From: Chryseobacterium gleum
Lineage (GTDB): Bacteria; Bacteroidota; Bacteroidia; Flavobacteriales_D; Crocinitomicaceae
DNA length: 44,050 nt
Direction of reading: 5' to 3'
Assembly (NCBI GenBank): GCA_945902775.1
Contig: CAMDMY010000016.1
Location: forward strand, 1-44,050
Below the pieces are notes generated by a model, which did no database searches, was not told where the DNA came from, and saw only the letters and a program-made list of their open reading frames with translations. Numbering within the stretch: the first letter of the stretch is position 1; every line of letters starts with the position of its first letter. Shown in pieces: positions 8,741 to 17,200 of the stretch. Both the position numbers and the translations under genes were made by a program.

Positions 8741-9712
8741 ATGAGTGAAATTGTAATCTATAATGCTGACCAAGGGGTTCAAATTGATGTGAAATTTGAA
8801 AATGAATCTGTTTGGTTATCTCAAAGACAAATTGCAGATTTATTTGTAAAAGATGTAGATACAATTGGCTTACATTTTAAAAATATTTTTTTAGAAGGAG
8901 AATTAGATGAAATTTCAACTACCGAGTTTTACTCGGTAGTTCAAAAAGAAGGAGAAAGACAAGTAAAAAGGAAAATAAAGTTTTACAATTTAGATGCAAT
9001 TATTTCTGTAGGATATCGAGTTAACTCAATTCAAGGAACTAAATTTAGGCAATGGGCTACTAAATGTTTGAAAGATCATTTGGTTAAAGGATATTCTTTA
9101 AATCAAAAAAGATTAGAAGAATTAAATCAGATTGTGAAAATTATTGAACAATCAACAAAAGAAGAGGAACTCTTACTTTCAGAATCTAAAGGACTTTTAA
9201 ATATATTAAGTAATTATACAAAAAGTTTTATTCTATTAAATCAATTTGATTCAAATCGATTGGATACAAGTAGTTTGAACGAAAATATCACGTATGAAAT
9301 TGAATATAAAGAAGCTATTTTAGCAATCTCTGAATTAAAAAGACAGCAAATAAAGAAAAAGGAAGCTACAGAACTTTTTGGAAATGAAAAAGATGATAGC
9401 TTTAAAGGAACATTACAAAATGTAGTTCAATCTTTTGATGGGGCATATTTATACCCAACAATTGAAGAACAGGCAGCACATTTACTTTATTTCATTATAA
9501 AAAATCATTCATTTAGTGATGGAAACAAGAGGATAGGTGCATTTATGTTTGTCTGGTTTCTAGAGAAAAATAAGCATTTATTTAAAAATTCTGGGGAAGT
9601 AAAAATAAATGATAATGCATTGACAGCTTTGGCCTTATTAGTAGCGCAAAGTAATCCAGATGATAAAGAATTGATAACAAAATTAATTTGTAATCTGATA
9701 AAGAACAATTAA
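8741..9712 (+). CDS. RhuM-like / Fic-Doc (death-on-curing) family protein in the ilv operon
   Basis: The 323-residue protein has two parts. The N-terminal part (about 1-120) is RhuM-like, with VWLSQRQIADLF and FYNLDAIISVGYRVNS. The C-terminal Fic/Doc part (about 190-323) carries HSFSDGNKRIGAF; His256 is the likely catalytic residue of the HxFx(D/E)GNKR core, so a nucleotidyl- or phospho-transfer activity on a protein target is expected. No clear inhibitory (S/T)xxxE(G/N) motif or separate antitoxin gene is seen. It starts 7 bases after ilvC, and its stop TAA (9710-9712) touches the ilvA ATG (9713). It is therefore embedded in the operon and likely controlled with it. The target and any role in amino acid metabolism are unknown. 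Confidence 0.88.
   Translation: MSEIVIYNADQGVQIDVKFENESVWLSQRQIADLFVKDVDTIGLHFKNIFLEGELDEISTTEFYSVVQKEGERQVKRKIKFYNLDAIISVGYRVNSIQGTKFRQWATKCLKDHLVKGYSLNQKRLEELNQIVKIIEQSTKEEELLLSESKGLLNILSNYTKSFILLNQFDSNRLDTSSLNENITYEIEYKEAILAISELKRQQIKKKEATELFGNEKDDSFKGTLQNVVQSFDGAYLYPTIEEQAAHLLYFIIKNHSFSDGNKRIGAFMFVWFLEKNKHLFKNSGEVKINDNALTALALLVAQSNPDDKELITKLICNLIKNN
8918..8940 (+). other. Perfect 10-bp hairpin inside the RhuM/Fic coding region
   Basis: ACTACCGAGT (8918-8927) and ACTCGGTAGT (8931-8940) form a perfect 10-bp stem with loop TTT within the region coding for STTEFYSVV. It is much stronger than expected for coding sequence of this base composition. It may slow ribosomes or polymerase, or mark a processing site in the ilv message; none of this is shown. 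Confidence 0.7.
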
Positions 9713-10957
9713 ATGATTTCACTACAAAACGTTGAAGAAGCAAAAGTTAATTTAGAAGGAGTTGCCTATAAAACTCCGCTAATGAAAAGTTTGAATTTAT
9801 CTGATAAATATGAAGCTAATATTCTTTTGAAAAGAGAGGATTTGCAGTTGGTTCGTTCTTATAAGTTAAGAGGTGCTTATAATAAAATGTATCATTTATC
9901 AGATGAACAAAAATCAAATGGAGTTGTATGTGCAAGTGCTGGAAATCACGCTCAAGGTGTGGCTTATTCTTGTATGGTTCTTGGTATTCAAGGGACGATT
10001 TATATGCCTTCAACTACTCCAAAACAAAAAATTAAACAGGTTGAACTTTTCGGGAAATCGAAAGTGAGAATTGTTTTAGCTGGTGATACGTTTGATGATG
10101 CTTTTAAAGTTGCTCTTCAATATGGTGAAGAAAATAATTTGACTTTCATTCACCCTTTTGATGACCCATTGGTTGTTGCAGGGCAAGGAACAGTTGCTTT
10201 AGAAATTTTAGAAGCGGCTATCGAACCAATTGATTATCTTTTTGTCCCAATAGGAGGAGGAGGATTAGCAGCAGGTGTATGTACTGTTTTCAAAGCATTA
10301 AGCCCTAATACTAAAATTATAGGTGTAGAACCAGAAGGGGCTCCTTCCATGTTGACATCCATTAAAAATGGGGTAATTACAACTTTAGAACATATAGATA
10401 AATTTGTAGATGGTGCTGCTGTGAAACGAGTAGGGAATTTGAATTTTGAGATTTGTAAAGATGAATTGTCACAAGTAGTTAGTGTTCCTGAAGGGAAAGT
10501 TTGTAGTACAATCTTAAGTTTATATAACGAAGAAGCAATGGTAGTTGAACCTGCTGGTGCTTTGACGATAACTGTATTAGACTTTTTTCAAGAAGAAATC
10601 AAAGGGAAAAATGTAGTTTGTATTGTTAGTGGAAGTAATAATGACATCACTAGAACTGAAGAAATAAAAGAACGTTCATTGGTTTACGAAGGTTTGAAAC
10701 ATTATTTCATGGTTCAATTTCCTCAACGTCCAGGAGCTTTAAAAGCTTTTGTTAATGATGTTTTAGGACCCGAAGATGATATTACTTATTTCCAATTTTC
10801 TAAGAAAAATAGTAGAGAAAGCGGACCAGTAGTGGTTGGAATTGAATTAAAAAACAAAGAAGATTTTCAAGGAATTTGTGATAAACTTAATGCATTGAAT
10901 TTTACTTTTGAATACTTAAATAATAACCCAACTTTATTTGGATTGTTAGTAGGATAA
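9713..10957 (+). CDS. ilvA: Threonine dehydratase (biosynthetic, short form)
   Basis: IlvA deaminates threonine to 2-oxobutyrate, the committed step to isoleucine. The 414-residue PLP enzyme shows Lys51 in RSYKLRGAYNKM as the Schiff-base lysine, the serine/asparagine loop ASAGNHAQGVAY, and the glycine-rich phosphate loop PIGGGGLAAGV. The C-terminal ~80 residues (FMVQFPQRPGALKAFVNDVLG) form one ACT-like regulatory domain, as in short biosynthetic forms with about 420 residues. Its ATG directly follows the RhuM/Fic stop, so translation is likely coupled. Placing ilvA in the same attenuated message explains the Ile-heavy leader peptide. Confidence 0.95.
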   Translation: MISLQNVEEAKVNLEGVAYKTPLMKSLNLSDKYEANILLKREDLQLVRSYKLRGAYNKMYHLSDEQKSNGVVCASAGNHAQGVAYSCMVLGIQGTIYMPSTTPKQKIKQVELFGKSKVRIVLAGDTFDDAFKVALQYGEENNLTFIHPFDDPLVVAGQGTVALEILEAAIEPIDYLFVPIGGGGLAAGVCTVFKALSPNTKIIGVEPEGAPSMLTSIKNGVITTLEHIDKFVDGAAVKRVGNLNFEICKDELSQVVSVPEGKVCSTILSLYNEEAMVVEPAGALTITVLDFFQEEIKGKNVVCIVSGSNNDITRTEEIKERSLVYEGLKHYFMVQFPQRPGALKAFVNDVLGPEDDITYFQFSKKNSRESGPVVVGIELKNKEDFQGICDKLNALNFTFEYLNNNPTLFGLLVG

Positions 10958-10969
10958 TAAATAGAAATA

Positions 10970-11323
10970 ATGTCAGAAAAAATTACGATATATCATAATA
11001 ATCAATGTTCTAAAAGTAGAGAAGCACTTGGTCTTTTAAAAGAAGAAGGAGTTGAATTCGAAATTGTGGAATATTTGAAAGAAGAGCAAACAACTAAAAA
11101 TATTACTGATTTACTTTCTAAATTAGGAATTTCGGCTCTTGAATTAATGAGAAAAGGGGAGAAAGATTATCTTGAAAATGTAAAAGGTAAAGCATTGACT
11201 GAAAATGAATTAATTCAATTTTTAGTGAAATTTCCTAAACTAATAGAACGTCCAATCGTTATAAAAGGAAACAAAGCAATTATTGGTCGACCGCCAACAT
11301 TGTTAGTTGATTTTATAGGGTGA
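10970..11323 (+). CDS. ArsC/Spx-family reductase-like protein
   Basis: The 117-residue thioredoxin-fold protein belongs to the ArsC/YfgD family. Cys13 in NNQCSKSREAL matches the catalytic cysteine of glutaredoxin-linked arsenate reductase. Later LMRKGE, RPIVIKG and GRPPTLLVDFI supply the conserved arginines. It starts 12 bases after ilvA and ends just before the operon terminator, so it is probably the last gene of the ilv message. No arsenic-resistance genes are nearby, so the true substrate is uncertain; it may serve a general redox role. Confidence 0.85.
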   Translation: MSEKITIYHNNQCSKSREALGLLKEEGVEFEIVEYLKEEQTTKNITDLLSKLGISALELMRKGEKDYLENVKGKALTENELIQFLVKFPKLIERPIVIKGNKAIIGRPPTLLVDFIG

Positions 11324-11330
11324 AAAATAA

Positions 11331-11366
11331 GGGTGTACGAATAATCGATACACCCTGTATTATTTT
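11331..11366 (+). terminator. Terminator of the ilv operon
   Basis: GGGTGTA (11331-11337) pairs with TACACCC (11349-11355), extended by CGA with TCG inside the stem, and is followed by a T-rich tract ending TTTTT. It lies 8 bases past the ArsC-like stop and between convergent genes. Confidence 0.8.
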
Positions 11367-11380
11367 TAGAAAACTTAGTT

Positions 11381-12025
11381 TTACATTAATTCAGCCATTA
11401 ACTTATCAAAAGCCGCTTTTAATTCTGCTAATTCAGTTTCAACTTTTGATAAACGTTCTTCTAACTGACTTTCATTTTTTCTAGCAGGTTCTTCAGAAAA
11501 ATCACTTGAATTGTTTTCAGGTATTTCTCCAAATAAATGACAATATCTTGCTTCTTTTTGTCCTGGTCTTTTTGGAAGTTGTGTAACAAATGGAATTTGA
11601 TAATTAGCTAATTGTTCCAATGTTTCTTGTACCTCTGTTAAAGATTCAAAATCATGAAGTCTACCTGAATTTGAATTGATTTCTCCAGCAGTTAAAGGTC
11701 CACGAAGGAGTAATAAACAAATTATAGTTGTTTCAGCAGGATCTAAAGGATGAGCAATTGCTAAATTATGTCGGTATTTCAAAGCTCTACTTCCTCCACC
11801 AATTACATTTCCAGATAGCCCCTTTTTCTTTAATGAATCTAACGCCATAATAACCGTTTCTTCATCATATTCCACAACAGGATTACGAGCTGATTTCTGA
11901 TTACAAGCAGTAACCAAAGAATTTAAAGTCAAAGGATAATAATCCGGAGTAGTTTTACTTTTTTCAATCAAAGCCCCTAAAACACGTTGCTCTTCAGAAG
12001 TTAGTTGCTGAAGTTTATTTTCCAT
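11381..12025 (-). CDS. YceH family protein (DUF480)
   Basis: The 214-residue protein matches the conserved YceH/DUF480 family in length and sequence. The N-terminal core has EEQRVLGALIEKSKTTPDYYPLTLNSL and ACNQKSARNPVV, followed by the HPLDPAETTIICLLLLRGPLT block. The family folds as two winged-helix domains. The last ~30 residues (LEERLSKVETELAELKAAFDKLMAEL) form a coiled coil. Its function is not established. It lies downstream of the peptidase gene on the same strand, separated by 66 bases rich in inverted CAACCTTAA words. Confidence 0.88.
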   Translation of the reverse strand: MENKLQQLTSEEQRVLGALIEKSKTTPDYYPLTLNSLVTACNQKSARNPVVEYDEETVIMALDSLKKKGLSGNVIGGGSRALKYRHNLAIAHPLDPAETTIICLLLLRGPLTAGEINSNSGRLHDFESLTEVQETLEQLANYQIPFVTQLPKRPGQKEARYCHLFGEIPENNSSDFSEEPARKNESQLEERLSKVETELAELKAAFDKLMAELM

Positions 12026-12029
12026 TTAT

Positions 12030-12080
12030 TTAAGGTTGAGGTAAAGATTAAGGTTGAGTATTCTTAACCTCAACCTTAAT
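12030..12080. repeat. Inverted CAACCTTAA repeats between yceH and the peptidase gene
   Basis: Two direct copies of TTAAGGTTGAG (near 12030 and 12048) face one inverted copy. The segment 12030-12042 pairs over 13 bp with 12067-12079, and 12047-12058 pairs over 12 bp with 12069-12080, so two alternative hairpins are possible. No T-run follows on either strand, so it is not a standard terminator. Confidence 0.6.
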
Positions 12081-12091
12081 TTAAATCTTTA

Positions 12092-14221
12092 TTATTTATT
12101 ATTCTCAATGATATAATTCAAAACCTTTGTCATCAAGTGAACACGATCTTTGCCATATACATTGTGTTTGTGCATTGGATATGGGAAATAATCCATTTGG
12201 ATTCCTAACTCTACAAATTTCTTTACCAAGGCGTAATTATGTTGCAAAACCACAACGTCATCTACCGTTCCATGAATTAATAATAAATCACCTTTTAATT
12301 TACTTGCGTGATTCATTAAGCTTGCTTGTTTGTATCCCTCAGGATTTTCTTCTGGTTTATCCATATAACGCTCACCGTACATTGCTTCGTAATATTTCCA
12401 ATCTGTTACTGGCCCACCAGCTACACCAACTTTGAAAACATCTGCATTTCGAAGCATTAAAGAAGTTGTCATAAATCCACCATACGACCAACCGTGGACA
12501 GCTAATCTATTTCCATCAACATACGGTAATGATTTCAAGTATTTTACTCCCGCTAATTGATCTTCCATTTCTGCTGTTCCACATTGACGGTGAATAACAC
12601 TTTCGAATTCAAAACCTCTTTCTCCAGAACCTCTATTATCCAAAGTGAAAACCAAATATCCTTGTTCAGCCATCCAGTGCATCCATAAATTAGAACCATC
12701 TAACCATTCATTTGTAATCATTTGAGCGTGAGGACCACCATAAACATATACCATTACTGGGTATTTTTTTGTTGGGTCAAAATTACTTGGTTTAATTAAA
12801 CGTGTATATAACGTTGTTCCACCATCATTTTTAATAGATCCAATTTCTGTTTCACCAATTGCATATTCAGCTAATTTATTGTCTGCTTCTAAAAGGACAA
12901 TTGATTTTTTGCCGTTATTACTTAATAACATTGATTTTGAGGGAGTTGAGTGATTTGAGTACTCGTCAAAAATCCATTTCCCGTCTGGACTAATTGAAAT
13001 TGTATGAGTCCCTTGATCTGGAGTTAATAATCGTTGTTTACCAGTAATTGAAACAGAGTAAAACAAAGTATTTAATGGATTTTCACCCGTTGAAGTAAAA
13101 ACAATTTCCGAACCTTTATTGATTGAAGTTAAAATATTTCTTACAACGAACTTATTCGAAGTCAATTGTTTAATTAATTTTCCTTCTATGTCATAATAAT
13201 AGATATTATTGAATCCATCTCTCTCACTAATCCAAGCAAAATTGTTTGAAGTTTCAGATGGAAAGAAAACAGGATGTTCTGGTTCTATCCATTTGTCATT
13301 TTTCTCTTCAAATAATGTTTTGATTAATTTACCTGTTGAAGCGTCATATTTATTCAGCCACATATGATTTTGTTCTCTATTAACCTCTGCGATTATTACG
13401 AATTTTTCGTCCGGAGTCCAAGCTATATTTGTAAGATAATCATCTATTTTTCCTTGTGGTAAGATGAAAACAGTAGATTTCGTTGCGAAATTATAAATAC
13501 CAATTCTTGGTTTTTCTGATTTTTGGCCAGCCATTGGGTATTTTATAGAAGTCAAACTTCCAGGTGTTGTATTGATGTTTAATAAAGGATAATCAGCAAC
13601 TTCAGATTCGTCTTTTTGGGCAAAAGCTAAAAGTGAACCTTTAGGCGACCAAAAAATCCCATTATTGATCCCAAATTCACTTCTCGCATACGTTTGACCA
13701 GAAACGATGTTTTTATCTGCGTTTTCAGTGATTGCAATCTTTTTTCCATCTGGTTGATATACAAATAGATTGTTTTCAATTGTATAAGCAATGTTTTCTT
13801 TTGTAGTTTGAACCGTTGGATTTTCAGCAGTTTCTCCTAAATCATATAATAATTTACCAGTTTTTGAAGTGATATTGAAACTGTAGAATTTAAAACCATC
13901 GTTAACATAAAAAGTTGTTTTATCTTTCCATTCAAAACCAGAGAACCAATTCAATTTTGCATTCAATACTTTGTTTACTTCTTCGATTGAAATGATTTCT
14001 ACCGCTTTTGTATTTGAAACAGAGGCTTTCATCAATTTGGTATAACTATTTAAATAGGTATAACTATCTGTAGTAGGTATCCACTGAAACGAAGGTAAAG
14101 TTTCTGCTCCTAATGCTCGGTGTTGTTGTAATACAGCTTGATCAAGTGTTAATTGTTTCTTTTGAGAAAATGTAATAAATGAGCAGATAACTGCTCCAAC
14201 GAATAAATAAGATTTTAACAT
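12092..14221 (-). CDS. Exported S9B-family dipeptidyl peptidase (DPP IV-like)
   Basis: The 709-residue protein starts with a signal peptide (MLKSYLFVGAVICSFITFSQ). It continues with the DPP IV N-terminal beta-propeller and ends with an alpha/beta-hydrolase domain. The likely catalytic set is Ser579 in HGWSYGGFMT, Asp654 in HGTVDDVVVL, and a histidine in YPMHKHNVYG. Such enzymes remove X-Pro or X-Ala dipeptides from peptide N-termini outside the cytoplasm. The DUF2461 gene ends only 2 bases before its start, so they are likely co-transcribed. Confidence 0.93.
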   Translation of the reverse strand: MLKSYLFVGAVICSFITFSQKKQLTLDQAVLQQHRALGAETLPSFQWIPTTDSYTYLNSYTKLMKASVSNTKAVEIISIEEVNKVLNAKLNWFSGFEWKDKTTFYVNDGFKFYSFNITSKTGKLLYDLGETAENPTVQTTKENIAYTIENNLFVYQPDGKKIAITENADKNIVSGQTYARSEFGINNGIFWSPKGSLLAFAQKDESEVADYPLLNINTTPGSLTSIKYPMAGQKSEKPRIGIYNFATKSTVFILPQGKIDDYLTNIAWTPDEKFVIIAEVNREQNHMWLNKYDASTGKLIKTLFEEKNDKWIEPEHPVFFPSETSNNFAWISERDGFNNIYYYDIEGKLIKQLTSNKFVVRNILTSINKGSEIVFTSTGENPLNTLFYSVSITGKQRLLTPDQGTHTISISPDGKWIFDEYSNHSTPSKSMLLSNNGKKSIVLLEADNKLAEYAIGETEIGSIKNDGGTTLYTRLIKPSNFDPTKKYPVMVYVYGGPHAQMITNEWLDGSNLWMHWMAEQGYLVFTLDNRGSGERGFEFESVIHRQCGTAEMEDQLAGVKYLKSLPYVDGNRLAVHGWSYGGFMTTSLMLRNADVFKVGVAGGPVTDWKYYEAMYGERYMDKPEENPEGYKQASLMNHASKLKGDLLLIHGTVDDVVVLQHNYALVKKFVELGIQMDYFPYPMHKHNVYGKDRVHLMTKVLNYIIENNK

Positions 14222-14223
14222 AA

Positions 14224-14895
14224 TTATTTTTTAATTAGTTTGTTGAAAAATTCTTCCACTGGTCGCCCAGCTTTGTAGCAGTTTATAATCGTTTCGTCTA
14301 AATTATCAAATAATATTGTTTCAGGCTCAAATTGAGTGTAAAAATACCATTGTTTGTTAAAAATTAACGATTCTTTTTCTGCAGCTTCTTTGAGTTCTTT
14401 AGGGATTATTTTATTTTTTTCTCCTTTTAATTCACCAAATGTTTTTACAAAAAGGGGATCAGTATATTTTTTTTGAAATTCTTTTATATTATCCGCAATA
14501 CCCTCTCTTATGGATAATATGTCCTCTTTTTCAATTTCATATACACCTCCATAAACTCTTAAATGTTCAGGACCTAATTCAAAATAAACACCATTAATAG
14601 CTTTGCTTTTTTTACCTGACGGAGTCACTATTGCCGAAACTTGTGTTTTGTAAGGTTGTTTATCTTTTGCAAATCGAACATCACGATTGATTCTAAAAAT
14701 ACAATCTTTAGCTTCTACTTCACTGAAAGAAGAATCGATTTCAGCAAGTTTCGATATGATATGCGTTACAAAATTTTTAAACGGTTCTTTTACAGAATTT
14801 TCATATCGTTTACGATTTTCATCAAACCAATCTTTGTGGTTATTTGGTGCTAATTCAATGAAGAAATCGAGAAAATCTTTTTGAAAGTATGCCAT
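14224..14895 (-). CDS. DUF2461 family protein
   Basis: The 223-residue protein matches the DUF2461 (TIGR02453) family. It opens with FLDFFIELAPNNHKDWFDENRKRYE and has the internal signature FRINRDVRFAKDKQPYKTQVSA, then VYFELGPEHLRVYGGVYE. The biochemical role is unknown. It sits between an OsmC gene (18 bases away) and the S9B peptidase (2 bases), so it probably shares their transcript. No signal peptide or membrane segment is visible. Confidence 0.88.
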   Translation of the reverse strand: MAYFQKDFLDFFIELAPNNHKDWFDENRKRYENSVKEPFKNFVTHIISKLAEIDSSFSEVEAKDCIFRINRDVRFAKDKQPYKTQVSAIVTPSGKKSKAINGVYFELGPEHLRVYGGVYEIEKEDILSIREGIADNIKEFQKKYTDPLFVKTFGELKGEKNKIIPKELKEAAEKESLIFNKQWYFYTQFEPETILFDNLDETIINCYKAGRPVEEFFNKLIKK

Positions 14896-14913
14896 ACTTT
14901 ATGCTTTTATATT

Positions 14914-15384
14914 TTATTGAACTTTACAACTTGGATTGTGTTTCACTTTGAAGTTGACAGAATTTGCTATAAAACAAAATTGATTTGCTTTTTCGTGCAG
15001 TTGATTTGCTTTTTCTATCATCGAATTATCGCTAACAATCACCGACGGGTTTAATGTCACTTCTGAAAATGAACCACTTCCTGTTTCATTTTGTACTAAA
15101 ATCCCAGTTGGATTGTCGATATATTCTGTAACAATTATTCCTGCATCAGCACATAAATGAAAATACCAAAGCATATGACAAGAAGAGAGAGAAGCCAAAA
15201 GTAAATCTTCAGGATTATATTTCGTAATATCGCCTCTAAATGGAGCATCAGCTGAACCTAGAATTTCAACTTTATTTTCACCTGAAATAATATAACTTCT
15301 ATCGTAAGCATCATATCGAGTTGTGCCTTCTCCTTTGTTTCCAGTCCATTTTATGTTTAGACTATAATTGTGTTGTTTTGCCAT
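14914..15384 (-). CDS. OsmC/Ohr-family peroxiredoxin-like protein
   Basis: The 156-residue protein has the OsmC fold pattern, with the GDITKYNPEDLLLASLSSCHMLW block. Two cysteines, Cys69 and Cys137, lie 68 apart, close to the catalytic pair in OsmC/Ohr proteins that reduce organic hydroperoxides with thiols. A cytoplasmic role in oxidative stress is expected. It is probably the first gene of the OsmC - DUF2461 - peptidase run, since a strong terminator hairpin lies between it and the thiolase gene. Confidence 0.88.
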   Translation of the reverse strand: MAKQHNYSLNIKWTGNKGEGTTRYDAYDRSYIISGENKVEILGSADAPFRGDITKYNPEDLLLASLSSCHMLWYFHLCADAGIIVTEYIDNPTGILVQNETGSGSFSEVTLNPSVIVSDNSMIEKANQLHEKANQFCFIANSVNFKVKHNPSCKVQ

Positions 15385-15481
15385 TTTGAATCAACTTTTG
15401 TTAAAGTTAAATCAAAAATTTAAAATAGAATAACTTTGTTTAATAAGTATGGAATTTAAGTTTATTTATACGTAAAATTAA

Positions 15482-15517
15482 AAAGAGCGAATTAGAAATT
15501 AATCCAATTCGCTCTTT
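15482..15517 (-). terminator. Bidirectional hairpin ending the fad transcript
   Basis: AAAGAGCGAATT (15482-15493) and AATTCGCTCTTT (15506-15517) form a perfect 12-bp stem with a 12-base loop. It sits 24 bases past the thiolase stop on the minus strand and separates that gene from the osmC-like gene. Confidence 0.82.
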
Positions 15518-15540
15518 ATTTTTAAAGTTGTTTTATTGTT

Positions 15541-16722
15541 TTAACACATCTCAATTACACCAGCAGCACCTTGACCTGTACCTACACACATAGTTACTAC
15601 TCCGTATTTTTTATTGCGTTTTTTCAATTCATTCATTATTTGAACTGTTAGTTTAGCCCCTGAACAACCAAGTGGGTGGCCTAAAGCTAAAGCTCCTCCA
15701 TTTACGTTTACGATATCAGGATTTAATCCTGCTTCACGAATTACGGCAATCGATTGAGAAGCAAATGCTTCGTTTAATTCAATTAAATCGATATCTTCTA
15801 ATTTTAGTCCGGCCATTTTAATAGCTTTTGGAATAGCTTCGATTGGCCCAACACCCATATATTTAGGTTCTAATCCAACGACTGCATAAGATACTAATCT
15901 CGCCATAGGTTTTAAGCCTAATTCTTCAATCATTTTTTCAGACATTACTAAAACGAATGCTGCTCCATCTGATGTTTGAGATGAAGTCGCAGCTGTAACA
16001 GAACCTCCTAGTGCGAAAACTGGTTTCAATGCTCCTAAAGATTCTAATGTGCTTCCTGCTCTCGGGCCTTCATCAGTATCAACCACATATGATTTCACTT
16101 GTCTTTTTTCGTTTTCATCTAAATAAACGTGTTCAACAGTAATTGGAACGATGTCATCTTTAAATCTTCCTGCTTGAATTGCTTGAATTGCTTTTTCGTG
16201 TGATTTAATTGCAAATGCATCTTGCTCTTCTCTTGTAACGTTGTATTTTTTTGCAACTGCTTCCGCTGTTAAGCCCATTCCCCAATACCAATCAGGATGT
16301 TCTTTTCCAACTTTAGAGTTTGGAACAATTCTCCAACCTCCCATTGCCATAACTGACATTGATTCAACTCCTCCTGCAATTATGCAATCAGCCATTCCTG
16401 ACTCAATTTTTGCTGTTGCAATAGCAATCGTTTCTAAACCTGAAGAACAGTATCTATTAACGGTCATTCCAGGTACTTTGTCAGTATCTAATCCCATTAA
16501 AGAGATCATACGTCCAACGTTTAATCCTTGTTCTGCTTCAGGTGTAGCGTTACCAACAATTACATCGTCAATTCTGTCTTTATCCAATTGCGGAACAGTC
16601 GACATTAAATGTTTGATTACATCTGCTGCTAAATCATCTGGTCGAGAGAATCTAAATCCTCCTTTACCTGCTTTTCCAATAGCTGATCTGAAACCTGTTA
16701 CTATGTATGCTTTTTGACTCAT
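15541..16722 (-). CDS. fadA: Acetyl-CoA acyltransferase (3-ketoacyl-CoA thiolase)
   Basis: FadA carries out the last step of beta-oxidation, cleaving 3-ketoacyl-CoA with CoA. The 393-residue length is standard. The nucleophile Cys92 lies in [11 protein letters not shown], His349 in [11 protein letters not shown] and Cys379 in [11 protein letters not shown]. The protein has the NEAFASQ motif before the final domain. It lies downstream of the FadN-type gene on the same strand, but 635 bases of repeats and a broken gene separate them. They may still form one transcript, since the first strong terminator comes after fadA. Confidence 0.94.
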   Translation of the reverse strand: MSQKAYIVTGFRSAIGKAGKGGFRFSRPDDLAADVIKHLMSTVPQLDKDRIDDVIVGNATPEAEQGLNVGRMISLMGLDTDKVPGMTVNRYCSSGLETIAIATAKIESGMADCIIAGGVESMSVMAMGGWRIVPNSKVGKEHPDWYWGMGLTAEAVAKKYNVTREEQDAFAIKSHEKAIQAIQAGRFKDDIVPITVEHVYLDENEKRQVKSYVVDTDEGPRAGSTLESLGALKPVFALGGSVTAATSSQTSDGAAFVLVMSEKMIEELGLKPMARLVSYAVVGLEPKYMGVGPIEAIPKAIKMAGLKLEDIDLIELNEAFASQSIAVIREAGLNPDIVNVNGGALALGHPLGCSGAKLTVQIMNELKKRNKKYGVVTMCVGTGQGAAGVIEMC

Positions 16723-16735
16723 TATTTTAAGATTA

Positions 16736-16763
16736 TAGATTTTTAGACAATAGACAATAGACT
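16736..16763 (-). repeat. 28-bp dispersed repeat, left inverted copy
   Basis: On the minus strand this 28-bp unit begins AGTCTATTGTCTATTGTC. It matches the plus-strand copy at 17230-17257 at 26 of 28 positions, so the two form an inverted pair around the four-helix-bundle pseudogene. Each starts with AGTCT on the gene-facing side. Confidence 0.8.
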
Positions 16764-16814
16764 TGATTCTCGCATCATTTGAAATTTTCTTAAAATCTTG
16801 AATTTATAATTTAT

Positions 16815-17200
16815 TTAGTTTAATCTAGATTCATTTTTATCCTTGACAGAAATTGTATCAGCAATTATTTTTTTGAATCCGACAGTCATTTTTTGTAGTT
16901 CGTGTATTTTTAAAATTAAATCTTCCGTTTGTAAATTAAAAAGATCGTTCGATAATATTAATTGAGTTTCTAGTTCAAACGAGGAAGATAACTGATATTT
17001 AAAAAATGTAAAAATTCTTTATTACTTGTTCTACCTGATCCTTCTGCAATATTAGACGGAATTGAGACCGCACAGCGATTAATTTGGCTAACTAGTCCAA
17101 ATCTCTCATCAGCAGGCAATTGAGAAGTAAGTATATAAACAGACTTCACTATGTTCATCCCTTCTTTCCAAATCTTCAATTCTCTAAAATTATGTCTCAT
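16815..17200 (-). pseudogene. Four-helix-bundle protein gene, broken by a one-base frameshift
   Basis: The frame from ATG (17200-17198) encodes a typical start of the four-helix-bundle (23S IVS-like) family: MRHNFRELKIWKEGMNIV, INRCAVSIPSNIAEGSGR and KEFLHFLNIS. It then slips and stops after 76 residues. Reading on in the next frame gives LSSSFELETQLILSNDLFNL, then KIHELQKMTVGFKKII, ending at TAA (16817-16815). The total of 386 bases is one short of 129 codons, so a single base was lost near 16982-16985. Intact members have about 120 residues. The family is widespread, with unclear function. It sits between fadN-type and fadA genes, within inverted copies of the 28-bp repeat. Confidence 0.85.

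Noticed and set aside
10970-11323. Part of an arsenic-resistance operon
   Set aside because: No arsR, arsB or acr3-like gene is nearby; the gene shares the ilv operon terminator.
16241-16717. 158-codon plus-strand frame opposite the thiolase gene
   Set aside because: The thiolase frame on the other strand has all catalytic residues; this is an antisense shadow.
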